Positions 53,726-62,278 of a stretch of 64,000 nt of DNA are shown here, in pieces. The DNA is from Lelliottia nimipressuralis (lineage in GTDB: Bacteria > Pseudomonadota > Gammaproteobacteria > Enterobacterales > Enterobacteriaceae). The position numbers were made by a program, and so were the translations under genes. The DNA is taken from the NCBI RefSeq assembly GCF_004402045.1, contig NZ_SOMG01000030.1, positions 310,001 to 374,000 on the forward strand, given 5' to 3'. The notes under the pieces are model-generated. The model made no database searches and had not been told where the DNA came from. It saw nothing but the letters and a program-made list of their open reading frames with translations. Positions within the stretch are counted from its first letter, which is position 1, and each line of letters starts with the position of its first letter.

Positions 53726-54971
53726 TGTGAACAGCTTCTATGCCTCCTGCGAGAAGGTGTTCCGCCCCGATCTACAGGGGAAGCCCATCGTGGTGGTTTC
53801 CAATAATGACGGCTGCATTATTTCCCTGTCGCGGGAGGCAAAGCAGTTCGGCATAAAAATGGGTGAGCCGTATTTTAAGTTCAAAGAGAAGGGCTATCCG
53901 TCGCGGGTTTACGTCTTTAGCTCGAACTATGCGCTGTATGCCGATCTCAGCAGTCGAGTGATGCAGACGCTGACCGATCTCGCCCCGGCAATAGAGATTT
54001 ACTCGATTGATGAGGCGTTCGTGAACGTATCAGGAGTCAATAACTGCATATCGCTGGAAGCGTTTGGTCACCAGATGCGCACGCAGGTCTTTAAAAATAC
54101 GGGCTTAACCGTTGGCGTCGGTATTGCCCCGACAAAAACGCTGGCGAAGCTGGCTAACTATGCGGCGAAGCGGTGGGCCGGCACCGGCGGCGTGGTCGAT
54201 CTCTCTGATCGGGAGCGGCAGCGTAAGCTGCTGGCAAAGGTTGCGGTAGAGGAGGTGTGGGGCGTAGGGCGGCGCATCACGAAAAAGCTTAACGCGATGG
54301 GGGTTACCACGGCGCTGGATCTGGCGGAAGCGTCTTCCTGGGTCATTCGCAAACATTTTAACGTGGTGCTGGAACGCACGGCGCGCGAGCTTCGCGGTGA
54401 GCCCTGCCTTGACCTGGAAGAGTTCACCCCCACGAAGCAGCAAATTATCTGTAGCCGTTCGTTTGGACACCGTATTACCCAATATGAAGAGATGCATCAG
54501 GCGATTTGCGCCTACGCGGAGCGGGCAGCAGAAAAACTGCGCGGCGAGCATCAATATTGCCGTTTTATCAGCGTGTTTGTGCGCACCAGCCCGCATGCGG
54601 ACAACGAAATTTATTACGGCAATCAGGCTTCGGTCACCCTGATGACGCCCACCAATGACTCGCGGGATATCATCCGTGCCGCCACGGAGGCGCTGGGGCG
54701 CATATGGCGCGACGGGTATCGCTATATGAAAGCCGGGGTGATGCTGGCGGACTTTTTCAGCAGCGGCGTCGCCCAGCTGAACCTGTTTGACGATAATCGT
54801 CTGCGCGCCAACAGCGCGGCGCTGATGGAGATAATCGACAGTTTAAATCATTCCGGTAAAGGGAAGGTGTGGTTTGCCGGGCAGGGTATTGAGAAATCCT
54901 GGGCGATGAAGCGTGAGATGCTGTCACCGGCCTATACGACGCGGTACGCGGATTTACCGGTGGCGAGGTAG
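53709..54971 (+). CDS. umuC: translesion DNA polymerase V catalytic subunit UmuC
   Basis: This Y-family polymerase has 420 residues (422 in E. coli). The start [22 protein letters not shown] includes the first catalytic Asp; the [11 protein letters not shown] motif gives the Asp-Glu pair. Helix-hairpin-helix ([14 protein letters not shown]) and the little-finger domain follow. The C-terminus ends [11 protein letters not shown]. It overlaps umuD, so translation is coupled, and it is under the LexA box at 53253. Confidence 0.96.
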   Translation: MFALVDVNSFYASCEKVFRPDLQGKPIVVVSNNDGCIISLSREAKQFGIKMGEPYFKFKEKGYPSRVYVFSSNYALYADLSSRVMQTLTDLAPAIEIYSIDEAFVNVSGVNNCISLEAFGHQMRTQVFKNTGLTVGVGIAPTKTLAKLANYAAKRWAGTGGVVDLSDRERQRKLLAKVAVEEVWGVGRRITKKLNAMGVTTALDLAEASSWVIRKHFNVVLERTARELRGEPCLDLEEFTPTKQQIICSRSFGHRITQYEEMHQAICAYAERAAEKLRGEHQYCRFISVFVRTSPHADNEIYYGNQASVTLMTPTNDSRDIIRAATEALGRIWRDGYRYMKAGVMLADFFSSGVAQLNLFDDNRLRANSAALMEIIDSLNHSGKGKVWFAGQGIEKSWAMKREMLSPAYTTRYADLPVAR

Positions 54972-54983
54972 AGGATGGTTGCG

Positions 54984-55253
54984 TTATTTCTTTTGCGTCA
55001 ACCAGGTTGCCGCAGCCGTCAGTACGCCGATCAACGGCATTTCGCCCGCCCCGGCCAGGAAGTTATGGCGATCGATTTCATTATTTCTGCGGATATCAGC
55101 AAGGCGGGTCAGCGCCTCTTTTTCATCCGCGGCGCCGATCTCCTCAAACTGTTTTTCAAACCCCTGAGCGATGAGCTGAGCGGCCGAGTCGGTGTTTGCA
55201 CTCTCGATCGCAATGAGGTTCGGGCCTTTTTGGAAAAAACGGTAATCCGGCAT
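54984..55253 (-). CDS. 89-residue protein of unknown function, convergent with umuC
   Basis: Not recognised. It begins MPDYRFFQKGPNLIAIESAN, has a charged helical middle (QGFEKQFEEIGAADEKEALTRLADIRRNNEID) and ends with a hydrophobic segment (GEMPLIGVLTAAATWLTQKK). GGAG is 6 nt upstream of the ATG, a good ribosome-binding site; 21 residues further upstream are open but unlikely. The C-terminal helix could be a membrane anchor. It is 12 bp from the umuC stop, tail to tail, and has its own promoter or follows none seen. Confidence 0.75.
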   Translation of the reverse strand: MPDYRFFQKGPNLIAIESANTDSAAQLIAQGFEKQFEEIGAADEKEALTRLADIRRNNEIDRHNFLAGAGEMPLIGVLTAAATWLTQKK

Positions 55254-55321
55254 AGGTGCTCCAGATAGAGAAGAATACGGTGAAAATACTCTATTCCTTG
55301 CGGTTAAAAAACGCACGTGAT

Positions 55322-56224
55322 TTACGGTGGAAACGATCGGTTTTTATTTATTATTTCAGGCAGTAATTGCTCAATCACGCCCACGACGCTCCGGACGCGT
55401 TGCGGAATAAAACGGGCGTCAGGATAGACGGCATAAAGGAAGCGATCGGGTAACCGCCAGGCGGATAATACCGGTACCAGCGTGCCGGCCTGTAGCGCGC
55501 GGGCCGCAAGAGGGCGCTGCATGCCGCCGATCCCAATGCCTGCCTCCAGCGCCTGCAGCAGCGCGTCGCTGGTATTGGCCCGGAAAACGGTGTTTACCTT
55601 CACATCGAGGGTGTCCTCCTCAGATATCAACTTCAGCGGAGCATCCGGCGGGATGCCGCTAAATCGTACGTGCGGCAGCGTCGCCAGCTCGCTGACGTCG
55701 TGCACCGCCTGAAAACCGGGGGCGGCAAACAGTGCGGTTTCAATACGCGCCAGCACGCGAGCCGCATGCGCCTGCGGGGGCTCGCTGCTCAGCCGTATCG
55801 CGACATCCACGCCCTCCGTCACCAGATCGGCAATGCGGTCATCAAGGGAAATCATCAGATGCAGTTCTGGATGCAGGCGTTGCAGCGCCAGTAAAGGGGG
55901 CAAAACAATCTGACCCAGGCCGCTTGGCAACTGGACACGCACGCTTCCCTGAAATTTGTGGTCAACGGGATTCAGCCGCCTTTCCGCTTCCCGCATGGCG
56001 TCCAGCAGCAGCTGCATGTCGCGCCGGTAACGTTCTCCCTGCTCGGTCAGCTTCATTGTGCGCGTTGTGCGATGCAGTAACACCACGCCGAGCTCTTGCT
56101 CAAGGGCGGCGATCTGCTGGCTAACGGCGGATTGTTTCATCCCGCTCTGGCGGGCGGCTGCCGAAAAGGAACCCGCCTGTGCAACGCAGAGAAAAGTGGA
56201 AATGGCGTTGAGCTTATTATTCAT
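55322..56224 (-). CDS. LysR-family transcriptional regulator
   Basis: This 300-residue LTTR has an HTH (LCVAQAGSFSAAARQSGMKQSAVSQQIAALE) and a PBP2-like effector domain. It is divergent, 97 bp, from the PRISE-like oxidoreductase and likely controls it. The intergenic region has a dyad TGACA-N7-TGTCA (56286-56302). It belongs to the CrgA-like subgroup of enterobacterial LTTRs; ligand unknown. Its 3' end abuts the 89-residue gene. Confidence 0.9.
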   Translation of the reverse strand: MNNKLNAISTFLCVAQAGSFSAAARQSGMKQSAVSQQIAALEQELGVVLLHRTTRTMKLTEQGERYRRDMQLLLDAMREAERRLNPVDHKFQGSVRVQLPSGLGQIVLPPLLALQRLHPELHLMISLDDRIADLVTEGVDVAIRLSSEPPQAHAARVLARIETALFAAPGFQAVHDVSELATLPHVRFSGIPPDAPLKLISEEDTLDVKVNTVFRANTSDALLQALEAGIGIGGMQRPLAARALQAGTLVPVLSAWRLPDRFLYAVYPDARFIPQRVRSVVGVIEQLLPEIINKNRSFPP

Positions 56225-56285
56225 TTAATGGTTTTTCTGATAAGTGCCATCGGCTGTAAGGGATATCCGCTAAAAAAATAATATA

Positions 56286-56302
56286 TGACACTGCGTCTGT
56301 CA
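56286..56302. promoter_or_regulatory. inverted repeat upstream of the PRISE-like reductase
   Basis: TGACA-N7-TGTCA lies 19 bp before the reductase start in the shared promoter with the divergent LysR gene. It could be an LTTR box or a chance dyad. Confidence 0.4.
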
Positions 56303-56321
56303 CCCATTCTGGAGAAATACC

Positions 56322-57377
56322 ATGGATAAAAAGCAGCAACACAACGTCGCCCTGGTTGCGGGGGCCAGCGGCATTGTCGGCAGACAGCTTGTCAACACGC
56401 TCCTGCATCATCAGTGGGAGGTTATCGGCCTCAGTCGCCAGGCGGTAACCCATCCGGACGGTATTCCGATGGTGAACGTCGATTTACTGGATGCGCAGGA
56501 CACTGCACGGGCGCTGCACGCCCTGAACGGCGTCACCCACATTTTTTACAGCGCCTGGGCGAACGCGGCGAACTGGACAGACATGGTTGAGCCGAACGTC
56601 ACGATGCTGCGTAATCTGGTCAGCACCCTCGAAAAAACGGCATCTTTGCAGACGGTAAGCCTGATGCAGGGATACAAAGTCTATGGTGCGCATCTGGGGC
56701 CGTTTAAAACCCCGGCGCGGGAAAGCGATCCCGGCGTACCGGGGGCCGAATTTAACGCCGCGCAGCTCACATGGCTCAGCCAGTTTCAGCGGGGGAAAGG
56801 CTGGCACTGGAACGCCATCAGGCCGGGCGTGGTGGGAAGTGCTGTATCCGGCAATACCATGAACCTTGCGCTGAGCATCGCCCTGTACGCCTCACTGTGT
56901 AAGGCGCTGGGTTTACCGCTGCGTTTTCCCGGTTCGGAACAAGCCTGGCACAGCATCGTCGATCATACTGACGCCGGGCTGCTGGCCGAAGCAACGCTGT
57001 GGGCCGCCACGTCACCTGTGGCACAGAATCAGGTGTTCAACGTGAATAATGGCGATATCTGGCGCTGGAGCGAGCTGTGGCCGCGCATCGCACGCTGGTT
57101 TGAGCTGGACTCTGCGCCGCCGGTGAGGCTGTCATTTCATCAGCTGTTTACGGACTATCGCGGCGTATGGCGCGACCTTGCCGGGGAACGGCTGGTGGAA
57201 GCGGATATTATGCAGCTGAGCGACGGGCATTTTGCCGATTTCGTCTTTAGCTGGGATTACGACATGTTCGGTGACGGGAGCAAGCTCCGGCGGTCGGGCT
57301 TCACGCGAATGCAGGCGACCGATGAGATGTTCTTCAGCCTGTTCGCGCAGCTGAGAGCCGCGCGGATTATTCCCTGA
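56322..57377 (+). CDS. SDR-family oxidoreductase, PRISE-like
   Basis: This 351-residue protein has NAD(P) motif VAGASGIVGRQLV (GxxGxxG) and DLLD for the adenine pocket. The segment SLMQGYKVYGAHLGPFK corresponds to the PRISE (progesterone 5-beta-reductase/iridoid synthase-like) K-h-Y motif with Lys119 and Tyr121. The second conserved Tyr motif (NFYY in the family) appears as EFNAAQLTWL, without the catalytic Tyr. The function is unknown. It is divergent from a LysR gene and starts after GGAGAAATACC. Confidence 0.83.
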   Translation: MDKKQQHNVALVAGASGIVGRQLVNTLLHHQWEVIGLSRQAVTHPDGIPMVNVDLLDAQDTARALHALNGVTHIFYSAWANAANWTDMVEPNVTMLRNLVSTLEKTASLQTVSLMQGYKVYGAHLGPFKTPARESDPGVPGAEFNAAQLTWLSQFQRGKGWHWNAIRPGVVGSAVSGNTMNLALSIALYASLCKALGLPLRFPGSEQAWHSIVDHTDAGLLAEATLWAATSPVAQNQVFNVNNGDIWRWSELWPRIARWFELDSAPPVRLSFHQLFTDYRGVWRDLAGERLVEADIMQLSDGHFADFVFSWDYDMFGDGSKLRRSGFTRMQATDEMFFSLFAQLRAARIIP

Positions 57378-57452
57378 CCGTAAGAGGTGTTGTCATCAAC
57401 GATCGGCGCGTTATACTCACGCGTTGATAAAAAAGTATGGCGGGGCAGGGAT

Positions 57453-57899
57453 ATGCACGAGAGTTTAAAATTACTATCAGTCGCGCTGCCCCTTATTGCG
57501 CTTTTCATACTGTTAAGATTTTTTGTCAGACGCATTCGCCAGGCAAAAAGCATTATTTCAGAGCGTAACGGGATGAAAAAGATATCTGCCAACCCCTCAC
57601 TATTTGGCGGGAATGCAGGTAAAACCTGGTTTTATGATGACCAGTTTTTATATGAAGTTAAAAACAACGCCACCCGCCAGATTGCGCTGGCTAATATCAT
57701 TAAAATCGGGCCGGGGAATACCGAGATAAATAGCAGACGGGTCTGGATTGTTATTTACCGTGACGGTGTTAATGAAAAGCAAGTGCAGTTTTATAACAAT
57801 CTCACCCTCTGGAATCATAACTTCACGGCTTTTCTGGCTGCGGTGAAAACTGCCAATCCTGATGCTGTCGTTAAAGAACGCGCAATCCTCAATTTGTGA
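57453..57899 (+). CDS. 148-residue membrane-anchored protein of unknown function
   Basis: Not recognised. It begins MHESLKLLSVALPLIALFIL, with one N-terminal transmembrane helix (about 6-27) followed by a basic cytoplasmic segment (RFFVRRIRQAK) and a soluble, mixed alpha/beta domain (about 45-148). The pattern DDQFLYEVKNN...RQIALANIIKIGPG loosely resembles bacterial PH-like domains. GGGCAGGGAT precedes the ATG. It lies 75 bp after the PRISE-like gene, in the same direction, and may be cotranscribed. Confidence 0.78.
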   Translation: MHESLKLLSVALPLIALFILLRFFVRRIRQAKSIISERNGMKKISANPSLFGGNAGKTWFYDDQFLYEVKNNATRQIALANIIKIGPGNTEINSRRVWIVIYRDGVNEKQVQFYNNLTLWNHNFTAFLAAVKTANPDAVVKERAILNL

Positions 57900-57965
57900 A
57901 AAACAACCGCAGACGGTATGCGGACGCCGCTCTTGTGCAGCGTCCATAGCATCAGGGGGAAGGTC

Positions 57966-58946
57966 TTACTCAACCGTTAACGCGTTAACCACCTCTGCCA
58001 CGCTTTTCACGCTCTGGATGTTCCCAATCCCCGTGCCGAGCGCGATATAGCCTTCATCGGTGTTATCTTCCAGCATGCCCAGGCGCAGGCCCCGTAATCC
58101 GCCCATCGCCTTGCCCAGCGCTTCGTTGCTTGCGCCTGCTTTATCCATCGCCGCCAGTTTTTCCGCCAGCCTGCCGGGTAGAGAGCGGTAGTAATGGGGT
58201 ACGGTGCGAAAAAGCAGCAAGTCGAGACCGTTGGCGGCAACAATTTTATCTTTGACCCCCTGCGGCACGCGGCTTTCTTCGGTACTGATAAACACCGAAC
58301 CGGCAAATACGCCTTCAGCACCTAAGGCATGCGCCGCTCTGGCGGTGCGATTATCGGTAATACCGCCCGCCGCCATCACCGGAATATGCTTCACGGCATC
58401 GGCAATCAGCGGCACGATGGAAAAGGTGCCAAGCACCGTTGCGGGTAACGTTCCGCCCTCGTCAAAACCGGTGGCGACAATAATGTCTGCTCCCATATCT
58501 TCTGCGAGGCGGGTGTTCTCCGGCGTGGGGTTGATATCGCGATAGATAATGGCGATACCCGCCTCTTTTAATTCGCTGAACAGCGCCGGAATAATGCTGC
58601 CTTCCCCATAGCCCGTATACACCACGACCCTGACGCCTTCTTCTTTCACCACCTGAAGAATAGGCCCTGTCCAGACGTCATTAACGGCTGTGGGGATCAG
58701 GTTCACGCCAAAGGGTTTTTCGGTCAGCCGTTTAGTTTTACGAATTTCTTCCCGCATTTTTTCGGCGGTCGCTTCCGGCGTGGAGACCGCGGTGTCGGCG
58801 GTTAAGCCCGCGTTGGGTCCCAGCACGCCGAGCCCGCCGGCATTGCTGACCGCAGCGACTAAACGGGCGTCGGTGAGCCAGGACAGCGGTCCCTGAATAA
58901 CAGGTTTTTCGATACCCAGGATCTGGCAAATACGGTTATTTTTCAT
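57966..58946 (-). CDS. nitronate monooxygenase/2-nitropropane dioxygenase-like FMN protein
   Basis: This TIM-barrel flavoprotein of 326 residues belongs to the NMO/FabK family. FMN-binding segments are PVIQGPLSWLTDARLVAAVSNAGGLGVLG at the N-terminus and VMAAGGITDNRTARAAHALGAEGVFAGS. The usual catalytic-His motif (GxEAGGH) reads GFDEGGT at 160-166, so the His is Thr. Nitroalkane oxidation is therefore not assured. It is divergent from a LysR regulator. Confidence 0.85.
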   Translation of the reverse strand: MKNNRICQILGIEKPVIQGPLSWLTDARLVAAVSNAGGLGVLGPNAGLTADTAVSTPEATAEKMREEIRKTKRLTEKPFGVNLIPTAVNDVWTGPILQVVKEEGVRVVVYTGYGEGSIIPALFSELKEAGIAIIYRDINPTPENTRLAEDMGADIIVATGFDEGGTLPATVLGTFSIVPLIADAVKHIPVMAAGGITDNRTARAAHALGAEGVFAGSVFISTEESRVPQGVKDKIVAANGLDLLLFRTVPHYYRSLPGRLAEKLAAMDKAGASNEALGKAMGGLRGLRLGMLEDNTDEGYIALGTGIGNIQSVKSVAEVVNALTVE

Positions 58947-59032
58947 AGCAGACTCTTCCTCATGTTTGAATGGGGGAGAGTGTAGGGCGCAAGATTGTTA
59001 GGAAAAATAGCCAAAAACATTCATCACTGTTA

Positions 59033-59055
59033 TAAAATTAATAACAATAATTTTA
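59033..59055. promoter_or_regulatory. AT-rich dyad upstream of the LysR gene
   Basis: A perfect 8-bp inverted repeat, TAAAATTA-N7-TAATTTTA, is centred about 38 bp upstream of the start codon of the LysR gene and about 100 bp upstream of the divergent flavoprotein gene. It is a candidate LTTR box shared by both. Confidence 0.5.
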
Positions 59056-59081
59056 TCCTGCTCGCGGCAAAACTATCCCTT

Positions 59082-59966
59082 ATGCAAATAAACCTCTTTG
59101 AATCTATAAGAATTTTTATTGAGATTGTCGAGTCAGGGAGCCTTACCCAGGCGTCGGAGAATCTACAGGTCCATCGCCCGGCCGTTACCAAAGCGTTACA
59201 GCTTCTGGAGCAACACAGCGGAACGCGGCTACTGCAACGCACAACGCGTCGGATTAGCCTGACGCCGGATGGAGAAGCGTTTTATCGCCGGAGCAAACCC
59301 CTGCTGGCGCAGGCGGACGAATTACTGGAGTCGTTTGGTGCTGACCGGGCAATACACGGCCAGCTGCGTGTGGATATGCCCATCTCTTTTGCGGCGCTGC
59401 GGGTGATACCCAACCTGCCTGATTTTTATCGTCAGCATCCTGAGATTGACATCATTCTGAGCAGCTCTGACCGCCGTCGGGATATGCTGCGGGATGGTCT
59501 GGACTGTGTGCTGCGGGTGGGCGAGCTGGACGACGGCGACTATATCGCGCGTAAAATCGGGAACATTAAAATTACGACCTGTGCCGGCCCGGCGTGGCTG
59601 GCAAAACACGGTACGCCGGAAACGCTGGATGATTTACAGAATCATCAGGCCATCAACTGGATTAATAACAGCAGCAGACAAATTCATCCGTGGACGTTTA
59701 GCACGCCAGAGGGTACCGCGGAGATTAGGCTGCCCGGTAAGCTTGTCGTGGATAACTCCGAGGCCTACATCGCGGCAGGCCTGGCCGGGCTGGGGTTGAT
59801 GCAGGGGATGAATCTCTTTCTTCAGCCTTACATAGACCGCGGTCTTCTGGTTGAAGTCCTGCCGGACTATCGCTCTCCGGACCGCAAATTGTCACTGCTC
59901 TATCCACACCGTCATCTCTCCCGCAAGGTGCGGGTCTTTACCGAGTGGCTGGAGAGTCTGGTGTAA
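59082..59966 (+). CDS. LysR-family transcriptional regulator
   Basis: This is a 294-residue LTTR with HTH (IRIFIEIVESGSLTQASENLQVHRPAVTKALQLL) and an effector domain. The start MQINLFESIRIF is chosen; the frame is open 29 codons upstream but through the AT-rich promoter dyad. It is divergent from the nitronate-monooxygenase-like gene and presumably regulates it. Its 3' end overlaps the convergent MocR gene by 29 bp. Confidence 0.9.
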   Translation: MQINLFESIRIFIEIVESGSLTQASENLQVHRPAVTKALQLLEQHSGTRLLQRTTRRISLTPDGEAFYRRSKPLLAQADELLESFGADRAIHGQLRVDMPISFAALRVIPNLPDFYRQHPEIDIILSSSDRRRDMLRDGLDCVLRVGELDDGDYIARKIGNIKITTCAGPAWLAKHGTPETLDDLQNHQAINWINNSSRQIHPWTFSTPEGTAEIRLPGKLVVDNSEAYIAAGLAGLGLMQGMNLFLQPYIDRGLLVEVLPDYRSPDRKLSLLYPHRHLSRKVRVFTEWLESLV

Positions 59967-61392
59967 AAGCAGCCAGTTCATGGCACAGCGCGCCAATCTG
60001 TTCCACAGCGTTCAGCAGGCGGGGCGTGGGTTCGTTTGCGCAGTTTAGCCGCAGAAAATGCGTTAATTCTGCGCCAGGGGAAAAAAGAGGGCCAGGGCTG
60101 ACGCCAATGCCCAGCGCCAGCGCGCGACGATGCACCTCCAGCGCGTTGACCTGCTGAGGAAGTTCCACCCACAGCAGAAAACCGGCAGCGGGTACGTTAA
60201 CGCGCGTACCGGGAGGGAAACTGGCCTCGACCCGCGCCACGACGGCGCGTATTCCCTCTGCGACCCGGCGCTTTAGCCGCCGCAGGTGACGATCGTAGTC
60301 GCCGCTTGCCAGCATCTCACTCGTCGCGGCTTCCAGCAGCGGCGTGCCAGCCCAGTCTCCGGCCATGCGGGCCTGTAAGACCTGCGGGTGGTAGCGTCCG
60401 GCGGCAATCCAGCCGATTCGCCAGCCCGGCGCAAGCGTTTTAGACAGGGAACTGCAGTAAATCACGTTCCCGCTGCGATCGAACGCTTTACAGGCCGGAG
60501 GACGCTGCCCCTCGCCGACCAGATCGCCGTAGACATCATCCTCAATCAAAGGAATACCCGCCTCTTCAAGCAGGGACACAAGTTCCTGCTTGCGCGCGAC
60601 GGGCATGCTGGCACCCAACGGGTTTTGCACGGTTGGAGAGGCCAGAACGGCAGCGGGGCGGTGGCAGCGAATGGCGTCAGCCAGCGGTTCCAGCAGCAGG
60701 CCTTCCACAGGATCGGTGGGGATCGCTAAGGCCTTCAGGCCTAAATCCTCCAGCAGCAGGAGCGTACCAAAGTAGGCTGGCTGCTCAATCGCCACGACAT
60801 CGCCAGGCTGACACACCGCCCGAAGGGCCAGGCGTAGCGCCTGCGTCGCGCCCGCGGTGATAATAAGGTCGTCCGCGCCGAAGCGGGCTCCCCACTGCGC
60901 AGCACGCGCGGCAATTTTACTGCGCAAATCTCCCCTTCCCGGAGGCAGGCTGTAGCTCTGCCCGTGCGCGTCCAGACGACGGCCCGCAGAGTGCAACGCC
61001 CGCTGCAGCGCATCTCCCGGCAGCCAGGCGGGATCGGGCAGAGCGGCGCCCAGCGGGATCAGTCGGGCTTCTGCACTGCTGAACAGCGACCGGGCCACGG
61101 CGGACATAGTGACGGGTACCGGGCCTGGCGGGGAACGCGCGGGCTCCACGCGCGGAGGGAGGCTGGTCTGGCGGATGTAATAACCTGAACGCGGCCGCGC
61201 AACGATCAGCCCTTCAGCCTCCAGGCAGCGAAGGGCCTCCAGCGCCGTCGGAAGGCTAACGTGCTCACGTTCAGCCAGTTTACGCGCGGAGATCATGCGG
61301 TCGCCGACGCGCAGCGCACCAGACGTCAGCGTGAGGCGCAGCATCTCAGCAATTCGGCGATAGTGTGGGGATGATTGTGACGGGGCAGACAT
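59938..61392 (-). CDS. MocR-family regulator (GntR HTH fused to aminotransferase-like PLP domain)
   Basis: This 484-residue fusion has an N-terminal GntR winged HTH (about 1-75, ISARKLAEREHVSLPTALEALRCLE) and a fold-type I aminotransferase domain (about 110-470). The PLP-lysine segment is SSLSKTLAPGWRIGW, with the Asn and Asp contacts in SPTVQNPLGAS and PLIEDDVYGDLV. MocR proteins use PLP or an aldimine as effector rather than as catalyst. It is divergent from an N-acetyltransferase gene. Confidence 0.93.
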   Translation of the reverse strand: MSAPSQSSPHYRRIAEMLRLTLTSGALRVGDRMISARKLAEREHVSLPTALEALRCLEAEGLIVARPRSGYYIRQTSLPPRVEPARSPPGPVPVTMSAVARSLFSSAEARLIPLGAALPDPAWLPGDALQRALHSAGRRLDAHGQSYSLPPGRGDLRSKIAARAAQWGARFGADDLIITAGATQALRLALRAVCQPGDVVAIEQPAYFGTLLLLEDLGLKALAIPTDPVEGLLLEPLADAIRCHRPAAVLASPTVQNPLGASMPVARKQELVSLLEEAGIPLIEDDVYGDLVGEGQRPPACKAFDRSGNVIYCSSLSKTLAPGWRIGWIAAGRYHPQVLQARMAGDWAGTPLLEAATSEMLASGDYDRHLRRLKRRVAEGIRAVVARVEASFPPGTRVNVPAAGFLLWVELPQQVNALEVHRRALALGIGVSPGPLFSPGAELTHFLRLNCANEPTPRLLNAVEQIGALCHELAAFTPDSPATR

Positions 61393-61426
61393 GGGTATCT
61401 GTTCAGGCTAATTTTCGATAAAACTG

Positions 61427-61459
61427 ACTATACAGCCAATGATGCGCGCCATCTATAGT
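61427..61459. promoter_or_regulatory. overlapping divergent -10 elements between MocR and NAT
   Basis: TATAGT at 61454-61459 fits a -10 for the NAT gene, and TATAGT at 61432-61427 on the minus strand fits the MocR gene. Each lies where the other's -35 would be, and neither has a good -35, so an activator or repressor may be needed. TGTTCAGG is repeated directly at 61400 and 61468. Confidence 0.5.
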
Positions 61460-61488
61460 GTCCGGCATGTTCAGGACAAGGAGGCATT

Positions 61489-62256
61489 ATGCACAGCGAT
61501 AATTTCAACATTTCCACGTATTTCAAACGCATAAACTACACCGGGCCAGCGGCTGCCGACACGGCTACCCTGCATGCGCTGATGCGTCATCAGCTCTTTT
61601 CCGTCCCCTTTGAAAATCTGGACGTGCAGGCGGGCAAAGTTGTCTCGCTGGCGCCAGACGATATTGCCGATAAGGTATTAACGCAGGGGCGCGGCGGCTA
61701 CTGCTATGAGGTGAACGGGCTTTTTGCCATGGCGCTGGCGGCGTTAGGGATACCTTACCGTTTCGTGGCGGCGCGCCCGATGTTCTACCCTGCTCGGCGG
61801 CCGAAAACCCATATGGCGCTCATCGCGGACGTGGATAGCCGCCAGTGGCTTTGCGACCTCGGGTTCGGCAGCTACGGCATTCGTGCGCCGATGGCGCTGG
61901 ACACGCTTGATGTGGATATCAAGCAGGATTTCGACACGTTTCGGCTAAGCCGCAGCGCGGAGGGTGAGTATCTGCTTGAGGCGAAGGTTGAGGGAGCGTG
62001 GGCCCGGCAATACGGCTTCGATCTCTCCCCCCAGGAGTGGATTGATTTCGTCCCGGCCAACTACCTTAACTCCACGCACCCGGATGCCATCTTTGTGCAA
62101 AAGCTGGTGGTAGTGCAGCATCGCCCGGAAGGACGCCAGATTTTGCTGGGCGATGTGCTGAAAACCATCACGGCGAACGGCACTGAAACGCGGAAACTGG
62201 CGGAGGAGGACATCCGCCATGTCCTGAAAGACCGTTTTGCGCTGACCGCCGCGTAA
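61489..62256 (+). CDS. arylamine N-acetyltransferase
   Basis: This cytosolic enzyme transfers acetyl from acetyl-CoA to arylamines, hydrazines or arylhydroxylamines. It has 255 residues, against about 281 in E. coli NhoA, from which it differs substantially. The catalytic triad is Cys72 (RGGYCYEVNGLF), His108 (KTHMALI) and Asp123 (CDLGFGSYG). The start follows AAGGAGGCATT. It is divergent from the MocR regulator. An RND efflux gene converges from downstream, hinting at a xenobiotic-response context. Confidence 0.9.
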   Translation: MHSDNFNISTYFKRINYTGPAAADTATLHALMRHQLFSVPFENLDVQAGKVVSLAPDDIADKVLTQGRGGYCYEVNGLFAMALAALGIPYRFVAARPMFYPARRPKTHMALIADVDSRQWLCDLGFGSYGIRAPMALDTLDVDIKQDFDTFRLSRSAEGEYLLEAKVEGAWARQYGFDLSPQEWIDFVPANYLNSTHPDAIFVQKLVVVQHRPEGRQILLGDVLKTITANGTETRKLAEEDIRHVLKDRFALTAA

Positions 62257-62278
62257 TCTGCCGGGAAGCGGTGGGGCC

